This document shows, piece by piece, positions 1-9,721 of a DNA stretch of 64,000 nucleotides; within the stretch, counting starts at the first letter, position 1, and each line of letters starts with the position of its first letter. This DNA is from Gammaproteobacteria bacterium (GTDB lineage: Bacteria > Pseudomonadota > Gammaproteobacteria > Pseudomonadales > Pseudohongiellaceae): assembly GCA_029244985.1 (NCBI GenBank), contig JAQWQD010000028.1, positions 30,893 to 94,892 on the forward strand, written 5' to 3'. A model generated the notes under the pieces. The model ran no database searches. It worked only from the letters and a program-made list of their open reading frames with translations, and was not told where the DNA came from. The position numbers and the translations under genes are program-made.

Positions 1-1
1 A

Positions 2-463
2 TTATGGGCAGTGCTAGTAGCCTCTGCTATTCAAATCCCTGCACAATTTTGGGCGTCTTCCTATTCGGATCGACATGGAAGGCGAGGTATTTTTATGCTG
101 GGTGCTGCACTAACCGGTGTGGCTGCTTTTGCTCTCTTTCCTTTGGTAGATACAGGAAATTTCTGGCTGAGTGTGTTGGGAATAAGTGCAGGCCTAAGTG
201 CTCTTGGAATGATGTATGGGCCGCAAGCGGCTTTCTTCACAGAATTGTTTTCCACTGAAGTAAGATATTCAGGCGCTTCGCTTGGCTATCAGCTTGGGGC
301 TATCGTCGGGGGAGCCTTCGCGCCAACCATTGCAACTATTCTGTGGACCGAGTACTCCATTATCTGGGTTTCTGTATATATGGCTCTTGCGTCGGTAGCG
401 TCAATAATTGCTGTAGGGATGCTTACAGAAACCTACAAAACCAGCCTGTCTGATGCTGTTTAG
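2..463 (+). CDS. MFS transporter, C-terminal part (5' end outside window)
   Basis: This is the last ~150 residues of a major facilitator superfamily transporter; the frame is open from base 2, so the gene begins before the window. The loop motif YSDRHGRRGIF matches the D-R-x-G-R-R signature between paired helices, as in the metabolite:H+ symporter group (ShiA/ProP-like). At least four hydrophobic helices follow, with GASLGYQLGAIVGG and FAPTIATIL typical of late helices in that group. It would be an inner-membrane proton-coupled symporter, but the substrate cannot be read from this fragment. It converges on ydbL, with 11 bases between the stops. Confidence 0.85.
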   Translation, partial: LWAVLVASAIQIPAQFWASSYSDRHGRRGIFMLGAALTGVAAFALFPLVDTGNFWLSVLGISAGLSALGMMYGPQAAFFTELFSTEVRYSGASLGYQLGAIVGGAFAPTIATILWTEYSIIWVSVYMALASVASIIAVGMLTETYKTSLSDAV

Positions 464-474
464 AATTTAGCGTT

Positions 475-810
475 TTACTTGCGGACCCATGAGCCGCTGG
501 CATTCTGGAAAAAATGACCAGCTTGTGTTGCCTCAACAGCACGTTCATAGGCTAACGCAGCAACTTGGTCTACCGATAGGCCATTTTGTTGAGCAATTTG
601 TTGGTAGCGTTGACGACGTTGAGAATTCACATCATTCAGTAAAGTCTGTATTTCAGTGGAAGCGCTATTGTTCACTATGCCCACATAGCCGTCTCTCTGT
701 TCTCCAACAAACCCCTCCGATTTGGCTTCTTGCAAAGTAATAGCATGAGCAACCGAAACGAGCATCATGGTAAAAACAAATATAGTTATTAAGTAATTAA
801 TTTTTTTCAT
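475..810 (-). CDS. ydbL: YdbL family protein (DUF1318), periplasmic
   Basis: A small exported protein with a signal peptide (MKKINYLITIFVFTMM...AHA) and a DUF1318 body: ITLQEAKSEGFVGEQRDGYVG near the mature start, QQIAQQNGLSVDQVAALA in the middle, and a GSWVRK end. It closely follows E. coli YdbL. I chose the ATG at 810 because a strong GGAGG lies five bases upstream; the alternative ATG at 822 overlaps the ynbE stop and lacks such a site. In E. coli, YdbL modulates the YdbH-YnbE bridge that moves phospholipids to the outer membrane (established). It is the last gene of the ydbH-ynbE-ydbL set. Confidence 0.9.
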   Translation of the reverse strand: MKKINYLITIFVFTMMLVSVAHAITLQEAKSEGFVGEQRDGYVGIVNNSASTEIQTLLNDVNSQRRQRYQQIAQQNGLSVDQVAALAYERAVEATQAGHFFQNASGSWVRK

Positions 811-821
811 GGTCGCCTCCA

Positions 822-1013
822 TTAAAATAAACCGCTATCGGCTGAAAAAATATCATCAAGTTCTTCTTCAACTTGCACTCTAATCTCATGTTCTATGCGG
901 ACGTTGAGATTTATAGTAATAGGTTCGTTGGGAACAGCTACTTGCACTGTTGGTGTACAGGCTATCAGGAAGCCTGCAGTACATATTAAGCTCAAAATCG
1001 GTATTTTTTTCAT
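822..1013 (-). CDS. ynbE: YnbE-like outer-membrane lipoprotein
   Basis: A 63-residue lipoprotein: a short hydrophobic leader ends in the lipobox FLIAC, so the mature protein begins CTPTVQVAVPNEPITINLNV, nearly the E. coli YnbE sequence. In E. coli, YnbE is an outer-membrane lipoprotein that stacks onto the C-terminal end of YdbH to complete a bridge across the periplasm (established). The ATG at 1013 (MKKIP...) is preferred; a TTG nine bases upstream is possible. The stop overlaps the upstream ATG candidate of ydbL (TAATG), which suggests translational coupling. About 170 bases separate it from ydbH, a wider gap than is usual for this operon. Confidence 0.9.
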   Translation of the reverse strand: MKKIPILSLICTAGFLIACTPTVQVAVPNEPITINLNVRIEHEIRVQVEEELDDIFSADSGLF

Positions 1014-1182
1014 AGCAGACAAATCTCTTTCTATACTTATGTTATTTCTATCACTAAATTCATTTCAATTAATTGCGAAGATTATTATTTGAAGGATTAA
1101 GATTAATACTCGTTGAGCCTTTACCTTATTAGACGTTCTTTTAACGAAAATGTTACCGCTCTATTTACTATTCCTTTAGTAA

Positions 1183-3567
1183 TTATTCTAAGGATTTTTT
1201 CAAAGCGTCAGTGATTACGCTACTTGCGCGTAAACTTCTTAACAACGTTGGAATATTATCGGTTATATTTACATTTAAGTTAATTGGCTGGCCGCCATTC
1301 ATGTCAGGGTTGAAACCTTGTAATTGGACTTCCATTGTTAGATCTCCATTATTATCGTAGTCCACTTCGGTATTCATAGTTTGATACTGATAATTCGAGA
1401 GTGCGTCATTGACTAACTGAATGCTAGGATTTCCGCTAGAGAGAGGATTAGTTGGGGTATAGCGGATAGTCCCGCCGGGGTTTATCGCCCCTACCAAACC
1501 TTCTTCGATAGTTATGCCATTATCAGAAATTATTAAGGGCAGGTAGCCACTTATTAATCCGTCTACTGCGACCCCGGGGTAATCAGCAAAGTCTACGATG
1601 GACTCCAGATCTAGGCTAGTCATTACGACTGCGAGTTGGTTCTCAGCATTGGCAGCGGTGAAATTAAAATCGGAAATGGTTATATTGCCCCCTAAGACTT
1701 CTGAATTTAGATCCTTAAGATAATAGTCACCTAGGGCGGTATTGAATCCATAGTTCCAATTGATTTGTTCAATCGCAAGACCAGTATCTAGCTTTGTAAT
1801 AGAGGCGCTCTGTTCATCTAAAGTTCTGAGGCCTAGTGGGTTGGTAATTTCAGCGGTTAATTCCGAAGTCAGTTTGACAAAGAAATTATCTTCAACGAAT
1901 CCACTGAGCTCCGCAAGATTAAAATTAATCTGACCTGCATAGAGCCTAGTTTTATCTTCTTGTTGCTTCCAAGTTATAGATGCTTTGCCGGAGAGACTCC
2001 CCGAAAAAACATCTCCTTTTACTAGACGCTGACTGGTTAAAGAAGATAGAGGGACTAGATCGCCAAACTGGAACTCCCTTAAATCAATCTCTAAAGATCC
2101 CTGGCTATTTTGCAAATTATGGTTAGCAAGAATAGCTGTATCTACTTGATTATTAGTGCGCAGCATAAGCGATGTAGAAATAGATTTGTCATGAAATTCA
2201 ATGTTTCCGAATAGTCTTGGTTCGATTAAAGAAATTTGGTCAAGCTCGATCTCAAGGTTTTGTGAGTTGAGGTAAGCGCCCACTTGAAGGCGGTCATTAA
2301 ATGAAGCAACAATATTGTCGAGAGATGCCTCGATAGAAGTTTGGACTGCTCCATATTCTAAAGAAGGAACTGTAACTCGAAGCTGCGAAGGCGAAAGCCG
2401 AATTTCTGAGCCATTCAGAACTGCCTGGAAATTCCCTTTGGCGGTTGCCGAAGCTACCCTTATCTGATCAAAACTTAAGTCTTCTAGTTGAGCTGAAATA
2501 TCTCCGACGACTTCACAATTCTCAAAACTTTCACACTGAATAGAAACTCCATCTAAACGGCCCTCGAAATGTGCTTCCAGGGGGCTTTGTAATTCTGTCG
2601 TAAGTAACACATCTGACAATGTTGCACGGAATCCAGTCAAAGGTTGTGAGTTGACAGCTATTGTCAGTGGCAGATTAATTTTGGTAGTTGAAGTAAAGTT
2701 ATTCGAGAACACAATGGATTGGTCTGCTTCAGAGTCGATAATGGTTAGAACTTCGTTGAGCGTGATTGTGCTGCTTAAATTTGAGATTTGCGCATGAGTT
2801 TCCAGCTGCAGTGCTTGATTATTGGAAGAAATACCAGCTAAAAGCTCTGCTTGGGCCAAGAAGTGTAAAAATGCATCGGGAACAATAATACTGTTTGCAG
2901 TGACCGTTGCATCATCTTCTTTGATGACTATGTTGATGTCTGACTTAGCGATACTTGTTTCAGGTTCAGAGATAGAGGAAAAAATTATTTCTGCGGTGAC
3001 AACTTCAAAATCGGTTGTATCAATTGAAGACGTAATCAGATAAGAGGGAGATTCTTCAGCCTGAAGGCGGGTATTAAGTTCGATGGCTCCTTGATCAAGT
3101 GTTATATTGCCTGTTGCGAAAAAATTCTGAAAATCTAGCTCGTAGGAAAAAACAGTTAGCAGGTCTACTGGTAGGCTCTTTATCTGATTTTGAAGTTGAT
3201 AAATATCGAAGTTACTTAGGCCATTATTTCCTTCATTTTCTTCACCGCTGATTTCATTGAAAGATATTTTCATCGAATCAATGTCTAAAAAGGATAATCT
3301 TCCTCTTAATAGTTCGAATAATGAGAAGCTAGAATTCAGCGAATCAATCAAGATGCTGTAGCGAGAGGAATTTATTTCTATAGATTCCAGGCTGACTGAG
3401 GTCGGAGAAATACTTAACCCGGCTACATTGCTTAACCGTATGTCACGATCATTCAAGACATGATTTGATATTGATACAAGGGGTGCTGTTGGCGCGGCGC
3501 GTAACAGACCAACAATCAAGACAACAAATAGAAGAAGCCCTATAAGGCTGCGCCTTAGAATTTTCAT
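1183..3567 (-). CDS. ydbH: YdbH, AsmA-like intermembrane lipid-transfer protein
   Basis: A 794-residue protein with one N-terminal membrane anchor (about residues 8-25) followed by a long beta-rich periplasmic region full of repeated hydrophobic/polar strands, as in AsmA-like proteins. The C-terminal ~200 residues (GLISGYLPLIISDNGITIEE, then LQGFNPDMNGGQPINLNVNI) match the YdbH-type domain PF11739. In E. coli, YdbH, TamB and YhdP are partly redundant bridges that carry phospholipids from inner to outer membrane (established). Its length is close to that of E. coli YdbH. The partner lipoprotein YnbE and the modulator YdbL lie immediately downstream, which makes the identification firm. Confidence 0.9.
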   Translation of the reverse strand: MKILRRSLIGLLLFVVLIVGLLRAAPTAPLVSISNHVLNDRDIRLSNVAGLSISPTSVSLESIEINSSRYSILIDSLNSSFSLFELLRGRLSFLDIDSMKISFNEISGEENEGNNGLSNFDIYQLQNQIKSLPVDLLTVFSYELDFQNFFATGNITLDQGAIELNTRLQAEESPSYLITSSIDTTDFEVVTAEIIFSSISEPETSIAKSDINIVIKEDDATVTANSIIVPDAFLHFLAQAELLAGISSNNQALQLETHAQISNLSSTITLNEVLTIIDSEADQSIVFSNNFTSTTKINLPLTIAVNSQPLTGFRATLSDVLLTTELQSPLEAHFEGRLDGVSIQCESFENCEVVGDISAQLEDLSFDQIRVASATAKGNFQAVLNGSEIRLSPSQLRVTVPSLEYGAVQTSIEASLDNIVASFNDRLQVGAYLNSQNLEIELDQISLIEPRLFGNIEFHDKSISTSLMLRTNNQVDTAILANHNLQNSQGSLEIDLREFQFGDLVPLSSLTSQRLVKGDVFSGSLSGKASITWKQQEDKTRLYAGQINFNLAELSGFVEDNFFVKLTSELTAEITNPLGLRTLDEQSASITKLDTGLAIEQINWNYGFNTALGDYYLKDLNSEVLGGNITISDFNFTAANAENQLAVVMTSLDLESIVDFADYPGVAVDGLISGYLPLIISDNGITIEEGLVGAINPGGTIRYTPTNPLSSGNPSIQLVNDALSNYQYQTMNTEVDYDNNGDLTMEVQLQGFNPDMNGGQPINLNVNITDNIPTLLRSLRASSVITDALKKSLE

Positions 3568-3810
3568 GTGGAGTTGATGTTTAAGCTCAAAGTTGGCCTA
3601 TTCGACGGTGCTTATTAAGTAGACTGAGAACTTGATCTTAAGTTTCATGGTAATAGTGTACTTAAGTGATCGGCCAAATCATTCTTTCCTTCCCTTAAAT
3701 TAATAAAGAGTTAGGTTCTTTTCAACGAATCAAAAGATGCGGATCCCAATTTACTCTACCTTTAGAGATAGTCTGAGAAATTCTTCTATGGGTTCGACTT
3801 AGATACGTAA
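3568..3810. other. Intergenic region upstream of ydbH and downstream of the TonB receptor
   Basis: About 240 AT-rich bases with no credible ORF. The ydbH promoter must lie here, reading towards lower coordinates. I cannot pick a convincing -35/-10 pair. Two CTTAAG hexamers (near 3638 and 3661) stand about 23 bases apart; their meaning is unclear. Confidence 0.4.
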
Positions 3811-3848
3811 AGCAAAAAAAAAGGCCCACTTTCGTGAGCCTTTTTTTA
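3811..3848 (-). terminator. Rho-independent terminator of the TonB receptor gene
   Basis: Read on the minus strand this is GGCTCAC-GAAA-GTGGGCC followed by nine T: a seven-pair stem (one G-T wobble), a stable GAAA tetraloop and a T tract. It starts ~25 bases after the receptor stop. The T run before the stem on this strand could let it also work weakly in the other direction. Confidence 0.88.
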
Positions 3849-3869
3849 TACTTATTGTGGACAGCCTGT

Positions 3870-6800
3870 TTACAGCCTATAAGTTCCACCTATGAAGATC
3901 ATACGACCGCGAGGACTCGTAGGGAACGCATTTTCAGTCATGAACGGGTCTTCTTCGTTCAGATTCCTTATGCCGCCGTAAAGAGTGACTTCATCGCTAT
4001 AGTTGTAACTGGCGCTGATATTGTGAATCCAGGTTTCATCCATAAAAACCTTCTTACCATATAAGGTTTCAGCGGTTTCTATCTCAAGCGTGCCAAGCAG
4101 CATTTCACCAAGGTACTGCGACTGGAAGGAAACATTAATGTCACCATAGTCCCAGCTCAGGTAGACATTACCCGCCTCTTCTGGGCGCAGGATTTGCCCG
4201 AGCTGTGGGTTTACTTCACTTAAATCTGCAGGGTTTGTATAGAAATCAATTTCATTTACTTTTGTTCCCTGAACAGTTGCCCCGAAGTTGTGAGCACCAA
4301 TACTGAAATCATAGCTTAGCGCTAGATCGATACCGCTGGTTTCTAGGGTGGCAAAGTTAATGTCAGTAGAGGTTAGGAAGTTGAAGCCGCCATGTTGCAT
4401 AGACGTGGAGTCAGCGTTGCGAGTAAACAAATTACAGAAGGCACCATTTAGAGCCTTTTCTTTATAGCAACCATCCACAATATCCTGAGCAGATACTGAA
4501 GAAATAGCATCTTCGATTTCAATCTCCCAGTAGTCGACAGTGAAGCTTAGACCTTCCAGAAAATTTGGCTGGTAAACTAACCCGTACGTTATTGTATCTG
4601 CTGTTTCTTCTGTTAAGTTGCGGTTACCGCCGGCAACACCGCCAAAGGAAGCAGAAAGCGGGTCGGCAAACGCGTAGTTACCGCTACTGTCGAATGGGTC
4701 AACGCCAATAGCCTGTAAAGACGTCACACAGTTACTCTGGTAGTTGGCTGCCAAGCCAGGTTGATCACCTGCCAAAGCTGTAATCTGCGCTGCATCACAA
4801 GGGTCATTAGGTCGGTAGTTTTGGCCGATTGCCGGACCAAACAATTCAGTGATATTCGGTGCGCGAACCGCTTGAGACAGACTGCCGCGGAATGCGAGAT
4901 CATCGATAGGCGCCCATACCATACTAGTCTTCCAGGATGTGCTGTTGCCTATAGTTGAGTAATCTGCAATGCGGCCCGCAGCATCTACTGTTAGCTCTCG
5001 AACAAAAGGGAGATCAGAAAGTAATGGTAGGGAAACTTCAAGAAACACGTCAGTCGTATCGTACTTGCCGGTCTCATTCTTGTTGCCGAGTTGCGGTCTG
5101 AACACCAAGTTAGAGTTATCAGAATGCTCTTCCAAAAGTGTTCCAGCTGCAAATGGGGATCCAGCAGGAATTACACCAAGCTGCCACGAATCGTACTTGG
5201 CAGTTGCCTTTTCTTCACGCCACTCGATTCCAGTCGCGAATCCAATCGGTCCTCCGGGAAGATTAACAAAATTCTCGGTATCTCCGACTAATGAAGCAGC
5301 AAAAACAGTTTGTTCCAACTGTAAACTATTCCAAGTAGGGGTAGTAACCCATGCGGCTGCTTCGGGAGTAATTCCTCCTTGTCCAGCCCAGATATTGATC
5401 GGCACACAGTCTCCTGCCCCTGGAGTGAAGGAGAAGTAGCCAGCGTCGTAGGAAGGAATTTTAAATGGAGTATTCATTGCAGCAGCAGTTGGATCAACAT
5501 CTGCGCGGCAAGCTGGTTGGCCAGTTGCAGGATCAGTTACAGCGTCAACTCCCGCAAACCATCTATCGTTGATAACTGATCCAGTGGTATTCCTCTCCTG
5601 GTCGAAACGTCCATAATTGGCGCTGGCTTCCCAGCTCCAACCGTTGTCTAACTCACCTTCAAGTCCAGCTACTAAGCGATACGTATCTCGCTCTGTTGTC
5701 GTATGCGAATCAAAGAAGATAGGGTCAACTGTATTAGCAACGGCTCCAGTTTGATTGGCTACCCCTTGGATAAATGAGGGTAGGTAAGGATTATCTTTAA
5801 AACCAACCATTAAATCCCAAAAAGAGTTTGGTCGTGAGTCAGTATCAGTCTCCTGAGTCACGTATTTTAATTCACCGAATAGAGTCGTCTGATCAGTTAG
5901 GTCATAGTGTGACAGCATATTAAGTGTAAGCTTCTCATCGGGCAGAAGTATGTCGAAGTTATCGTTCCCATAGACATTCCAAGAGTCACCTCCGAAACCT
6001 GCAAAATTGCCTGCTACCAATCCGTCTTGAATCGGCGCATAGGATCCGTCTGGGCCTATATTCCAGCAACCACCAACAACACCAAAGGCGCCTGCTCCAA
6101 ATGAGGAGTTGTAACCGGTAAAAGAATCTAGACAGTCGGGATTTCCATTACCGTCTAGATCAATTGGCGTTGCCGCATCGAACCCAGAAAAGGTTAAGGG
6201 ATTACCTGGAATTATGTATCCATAGCCTGAAGTAAACGGGAAGGTTCGCTGAGGCAGGACTGCCCTTTGGGGAGCGTTAGCTGCCCTGTTTATCAATGCA
6301 GATTCTGCTGCTGTTAAGGATGGGGCAGAGCCGAACTGGCTAGTGTAATCAGAGGTAAAAGCTGACGCAGTAGGAATTGTTAAACCAAAATTAGTTAAGC
6401 CTGTATTGGCATAGTTATAGTACTGCGCAAAATTCGGAGTAGCCGAACCAATTTCGCCCTGCTGGAAGCGCAAGTCTGGGTTCACCCAATTGTTAGCAGA
6501 GCCTATCGAATAGTTGGAACGCTCGCCCATTGTTAGGCCATCGTCGTTTCTAATATCTAATGCCACAGTTACATTTCCGCGGCCATTGTCAAAATTTTCT
6601 CCAAACACAACAGATAGAGCGCTTTGCTCTCCATCACCACGGTCTGAAAGGCCATAGTTTGCGTTAACTTCAATGCCTTCAAAATCATCTTTAAGTATGA
6701 AGTTAACTACACCACTTACAGCATCTGCACCGTATACCGCCGAAGCACCGCCGCTCAAAACTTCGACTCGCTCAATTAGGGGCATTGGGATGGACCCCAC

Positions 6801-7214
6801 GTCAACGGCGGAAGATCCTTGAAGTCCGCCAACATGGCGTCGGCCATCTACTAGCACCAATGTTCTGTTGGCTCCTAGGCCACGCAAATTCAACGTGTTT
6901 TGCCCATCAATTCCGCCATCGATAGATTGTTCTGCAGTTACAGAGGTTAATAAAGCAGGTATGTCATTAACTACATCTGCTATGGAAAATTCACCAGACC
7001 TGCGGATATCCTCGGCGTTAACTGATTGAACAGGCAATGCACCAGTTAGGTTAGAATCCCTTGAAATTCTCGAGCCAGTGACGATGACTTCTTCAATCAA
7101 TTCGTCCTGAGCAACGACTTGACCACTAAAAGGAAGCGCGCTTGCAGCGAAGAGCGCTACAGCACCGCCATTTACTTGGTGGCGGAAGTTTTTCTTCTTC
7201 ATGTTGAGCCCCAT
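3870..7214 (-). CDS. TonB-dependent receptor, large outer-membrane type
   Basis: A 1114-residue outer-membrane active transporter. After a signal peptide ending near GQVVAQ comes a TonB-box-like segment (EEVIVTGSRI), then the plug domain (about residues 55-175: LNLRGLGANRTLVLVDGRR, then GGASAVYGADAVSGVVNFIL) and a long 22-strand-type barrel. Long NG-rich loops and paired cysteines (PDCLDSF, GGCWN, CVPINIW) suggest disulfide-braced extracellular loops. Size and motifs fit the receptors that marine gammaproteobacteria use for oligosaccharides or peptides; the ligand is unknown. The ATG at 7202 (MKKKNFRH...) is a better start than 7214, because GGGG lies about six bases before it. An S9 peptidase is transcribed divergently. 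Confidence 0.92.
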   Translation of the reverse strand: MGLNMKKKNFRHQVNGGAVALFAASALPFSGQVVAQDELIEEVIVTGSRISRDSNLTGALPVQSVNAEDIRRSGEFSIADVVNDIPALLTSVTAEQSIDGGIDGQNTLNLRGLGANRTLVLVDGRRHVGGLQGSSAVDVGSIPMPLIERVEVLSGGASAVYGADAVSGVVNFILKDDFEGIEVNANYGLSDRGDGEQSALSVVFGENFDNGRGNVTVALDIRNDDGLTMGERSNYSIGSANNWVNPDLRFQQGEIGSATPNFAQYYNYANTGLTNFGLTIPTASAFTSDYTSQFGSAPSLTAAESALINRAANAPQRAVLPQRTFPFTSGYGYIIPGNPLTFSGFDAATPIDLDGNGNPDCLDSFTGYNSSFGAGAFGVVGGCWNIGPDGSYAPIQDGLVAGNFAGFGGDSWNVYGNDNFDILLPDEKLTLNMLSHYDLTDQTTLFGELKYVTQETDTDSRPNSFWDLMVGFKDNPYLPSFIQGVANQTGAVANTVDPIFFDSHTTTERDTYRLVAGLEGELDNGWSWEASANYGRFDQERNTTGSVINDRWFAGVDAVTDPATGQPACRADVDPTAAAMNTPFKIPSYDAGYFSFTPGAGDCVPINIWAGQGGITPEAAAWVTTPTWNSLQLEQTVFAASLVGDTENFVNLPGGPIGFATGIEWREEKATAKYDSWQLGVIPAGSPFAAGTLLEEHSDNSNLVFRPQLGNKNETGKYDTTDVFLEVSLPLLSDLPFVRELTVDAAGRIADYSTIGNSTSWKTSMVWAPIDDLAFRGSLSQAVRAPNITELFGPAIGQNYRPNDPCDAAQITALAGDQPGLAANYQSNCVTSLQAIGVDPFDSSGNYAFADPLSASFGGVAGGNRNLTEETADTITYGLVYQPNFLEGLSFTVDYWEIEIEDAISSVSAQDIVDGCYKEKALNGAFCNLFTRNADSTSMQHGGFNFLTSTDINFATLETSGIDLALSYDFSIGAHNFGATVQGTKVNEIDFYTNPADLSEVNPQLGQILRPEEAGNVYLSWDYGDINVSFQSQYLGEMLLGTLEIETAETLYGKKVFMDETWIHNISASYNYSDEVTLYGGIRNLNEEDPFMTENAFPTSPRGRMIFIGGTYRL

Positions 7215-7262
7215 TATATAACGTTAATTAGCATGTTCACGGTATACCGCGAAGAACCGCGT

Positions 7263-7290
7263 ATTATAGGTGTATGCTAGGGAGATTCAA
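7263..7290 (-). promoter_or_regulatory. Sigma-70-type promoter for the TonB receptor
   Basis: On the minus strand TTGAAT (7290-7285) is followed after 16 bases by a perfect TATAAT (7268-7263). Transcription would start near 7256, leaving a leader of about 50 bases before the ATG at 7202. Spacing and match are good, but activity is inferred. Confidence 0.65.
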
Positions 7291-7613
7291 AGTTAGCTTA
7301 GTGATAAATGAACCAAATTTACCTGTTTTTAGGCTAATTTTAGCCACATAGGCCTTTATTTGAGAATCTAACTACGTCAGAGTTCTAATTTCAACTAGCA
7401 TAAGAATCTTTAATAAATCGGGGAGAGGTGTTCAATTGAACCAAAATAGTGCAGAAAATTTGAGCATTGATAGCATTATTGCCTCAAGATTCCAAAAAAA
7501 AGGAGCATTAGTTAATTTTTTGCTTAAGGGTTACATAATGAGCGTTAAGCGCTTTTTCTGAATTCACTGGTCCAGAAGTTTTTAACTAAAATTTAATTTG
7601 AAGGTGTCAGCTT
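7291..7613. other. Divergent intergenic region, receptor / S9 peptidase
   Basis: About 320 AT-rich bases with no credible ORF. It must hold the peptidase promoter and any shared regulator sites. I see no clear operator palindrome. The peptidase ribosome-binding site is AAGGTG near 7601. Confidence 0.4.
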
Positions 7614-9566
7614 GTGAGAATGTTCAATTTCATTTTTTTTGTTAGTGGCTTAATGTTTCAGCCATTAGTTTTAGCTCAACAAAACCCCTTGTCCGAGCTT
7701 TCCTATGTCGCGCCAGAAAATGAACCGATAGTCGTTGGTCAGGCTGGAGATAATCCTGCGGACATAGGTAGATATCTCTTAGCCCGAGGCGCGCGGTCTG
7801 CTCGTGTATCCCCCGATGGAAACTCAATTGCATTTAGTTATTCGGTGACTGGGGCGCCGCAGCTTTGGACTCTGTCAACTAATAAGGGTCAGATGAAACA
7901 ATTAACATTTGGTAACGGTATTACCTTTTTCCGGTGGGCTCCAGATAGTACACGTCTTTTATATGGCGCTGATAACGACGGCAATGAACAAGAATCCTAC
8001 GCGCTGATAAACGTTGATGGCGGTGATGAAAAAATAGTACGGCCTCCTGTCTCTGGTGGATTTAGGTCGTTTGGAGATTTCTCTGCAGATGGGCGGACAA
8101 TTTATTTTGCTTCTACCGAGAGAAACGGATTAGATTTTGATATTTATAAAGCCGATCTCGAATCTGGAGCAAGTGAATTATTGTTTGAAGGAACTTACGG
8201 GTATTACGCTCGCTCGCTTTCTCCTAACGGCAGATATTTGCTTGTTAGTGAAACTGTGGGTGAGGATGGAGACAATCTTTATCTTTTAAATACATCGTCT
8301 ACTGAATTAACTACGATCTCTGCGCCAGAGTCTAGAGCAAATCATGCCGATGGTGGCTTCGCCTGGTTGCCAGATAGTTCAGGATTTTACTTAACCTCAA
8401 ATCTTAATCGGGAGTTTAGCGCAGTGGTTAAGTACGATTTAAGTAGTGCTCGATTTTCAACTATCGAATCGACTAGTCATGATGCGGCTAACATTGAGTT
8501 ATGTGGCGAAACTAGTGGTTTTTTAGCCTGGACAGAGAACATTGACGGTTTCCACGAACTCAAAGTCCGGAATTTATCGACAGGCAGTAATGTTGAAACG
8601 CCGAGGCTTCCAGAAGGGACTTATAACATCAGTTGTTCGGCCAAATCATCCAAACTGGTAATTACTACCAATGGGTGGCGGACGCCTGGCGATATTCACA
8701 CCTGGGATATTAATAACGGAGAATTTCAACAGAGTTTCGAATCAAACCTGGCAGGATTAGATCCTGAGCGACTGGTCCGCCCCGAAAGTATTCGGATTAC
8801 TGCGCGAGACGGAGTTGAGTTACAAGGCTTGCTGTATTTGCCAGATACTAGCTCCAGAACTGAAGCAGGAGCGCCTCCAGTAGTATTTGAGGTTCATGGT
8901 GGTCCCTCGAGGCAATCTGTCGCTAATTTTGATGCTGTTGTTCAGTATCATGTTGACCGGGGAGTGGCGGTATTCGAGCCCAATGTCAGAGGTTCTTCCG
9001 GTTTTGGACGAACTTATGTCACTCTCGATGACCGCACGAATCGCCTGGACAGTGTAAGGGATTTAATCGATATGTTGCAGTTCTTTGAAAACGATGGAAG
9101 AGTGGATTCAGAAAGGGCAGCAGTATCTGGGCAATCTTATGGTGGCTATATGGTGAACGCTGTTCTTGCTGCTTACCCTGGATATTTTAAAGCTGGAGTT
9201 TCCCGTTATGGTGTTGCAGATTGGGTCACGGCCTTGGAAATTGCATCACCTGCCCTAAAGGCTTCTGACCGCATAGAGTATGGAGACATCACTTTGCCTG
9301 AGTGGCGCAGTTTCTATGAAGTAAATTCGCCTATCGCCCAGGCGGATCGAATCAATGTGCCGGTAATGTACTCCCATGGCGTAATGGATCCACGTATCGA
9401 TATGGATGAAACAGAAACTATGGTTCGAGCATTGCGTGAAAACGACGTTGAAGCACCCTATATCCTGATACCGGATGAGGGCCACGGTTGGCGAAAAATG
9501 TCGAATCGCTTGTTTTACTACCGAAGGCAGGCAGAATTTCTCGAATCGCAGCTTGGTGTTGAATAG
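7614..9566 (+). CDS. Exported S9 family prolyl oligopeptidase-like peptidase
   Basis: A 650-residue serine peptidase. The signal peptide (MRMFNFIFFVSGLMFQ...LAQ) sends it to the periplasm. Residues ~50-390 form a beta-propeller of WD40-like/TolB-like repeats (RVSPDGNSIAFSY, FFRWAPDSTRLLYGAD, RSLSPNGRYLLVSE). The C-terminal alpha/beta hydrolase domain carries the S9 catalytic triad: Ser508 in GQSYGGYM, Asp592 in HGVMDPRID and His624 in DEGHGW. The family cleaves oligopeptides, often releasing acyl-peptides or dipeptides. The start is GTG at 7614, or the ATG two codons later. It is divergent from the TonB receptor, so peptide uptake and degradation may be linked; this is inference. Confidence 0.92.
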   Translation: MRMFNFIFFVSGLMFQPLVLAQQNPLSELSYVAPENEPIVVGQAGDNPADIGRYLLARGARSARVSPDGNSIAFSYSVTGAPQLWTLSTNKGQMKQLTFGNGITFFRWAPDSTRLLYGADNDGNEQESYALINVDGGDEKIVRPPVSGGFRSFGDFSADGRTIYFASTERNGLDFDIYKADLESGASELLFEGTYGYYARSLSPNGRYLLVSETVGEDGDNLYLLNTSSTELTTISAPESRANHADGGFAWLPDSSGFYLTSNLNREFSAVVKYDLSSARFSTIESTSHDAANIELCGETSGFLAWTENIDGFHELKVRNLSTGSNVETPRLPEGTYNISCSAKSSKLVITTNGWRTPGDIHTWDINNGEFQQSFESNLAGLDPERLVRPESIRITARDGVELQGLLYLPDTSSRTEAGAPPVVFEVHGGPSRQSVANFDAVVQYHVDRGVAVFEPNVRGSSGFGRTYVTLDDRTNRLDSVRDLIDMLQFFENDGRVDSERAAVSGQSYGGYMVNAVLAAYPGYFKAGVSRYGVADWVTALEIASPALKASDRIEYGDITLPEWRSFYEVNSPIAQADRINVPVMYSHGVMDPRIDMDETETMVRALRENDVEAPYILIPDEGHGWRKMSNRLFYYRRQAEFLESQLGVE

Positions 9567-9721
9567 TATTTTTTCATATTTTGTTATCGAAAATTTAGAC
9601 CATTACTCTAAAGTCCCTGCGAATTTTAGTGCAACACCTGTTAGATAAAAGTGGATTCTAGTTTAAAAACAAGACATTCATTAAGTTAAAAGGTCGTGTG
9701 GCTAGAGCAGCTTTCTATGTC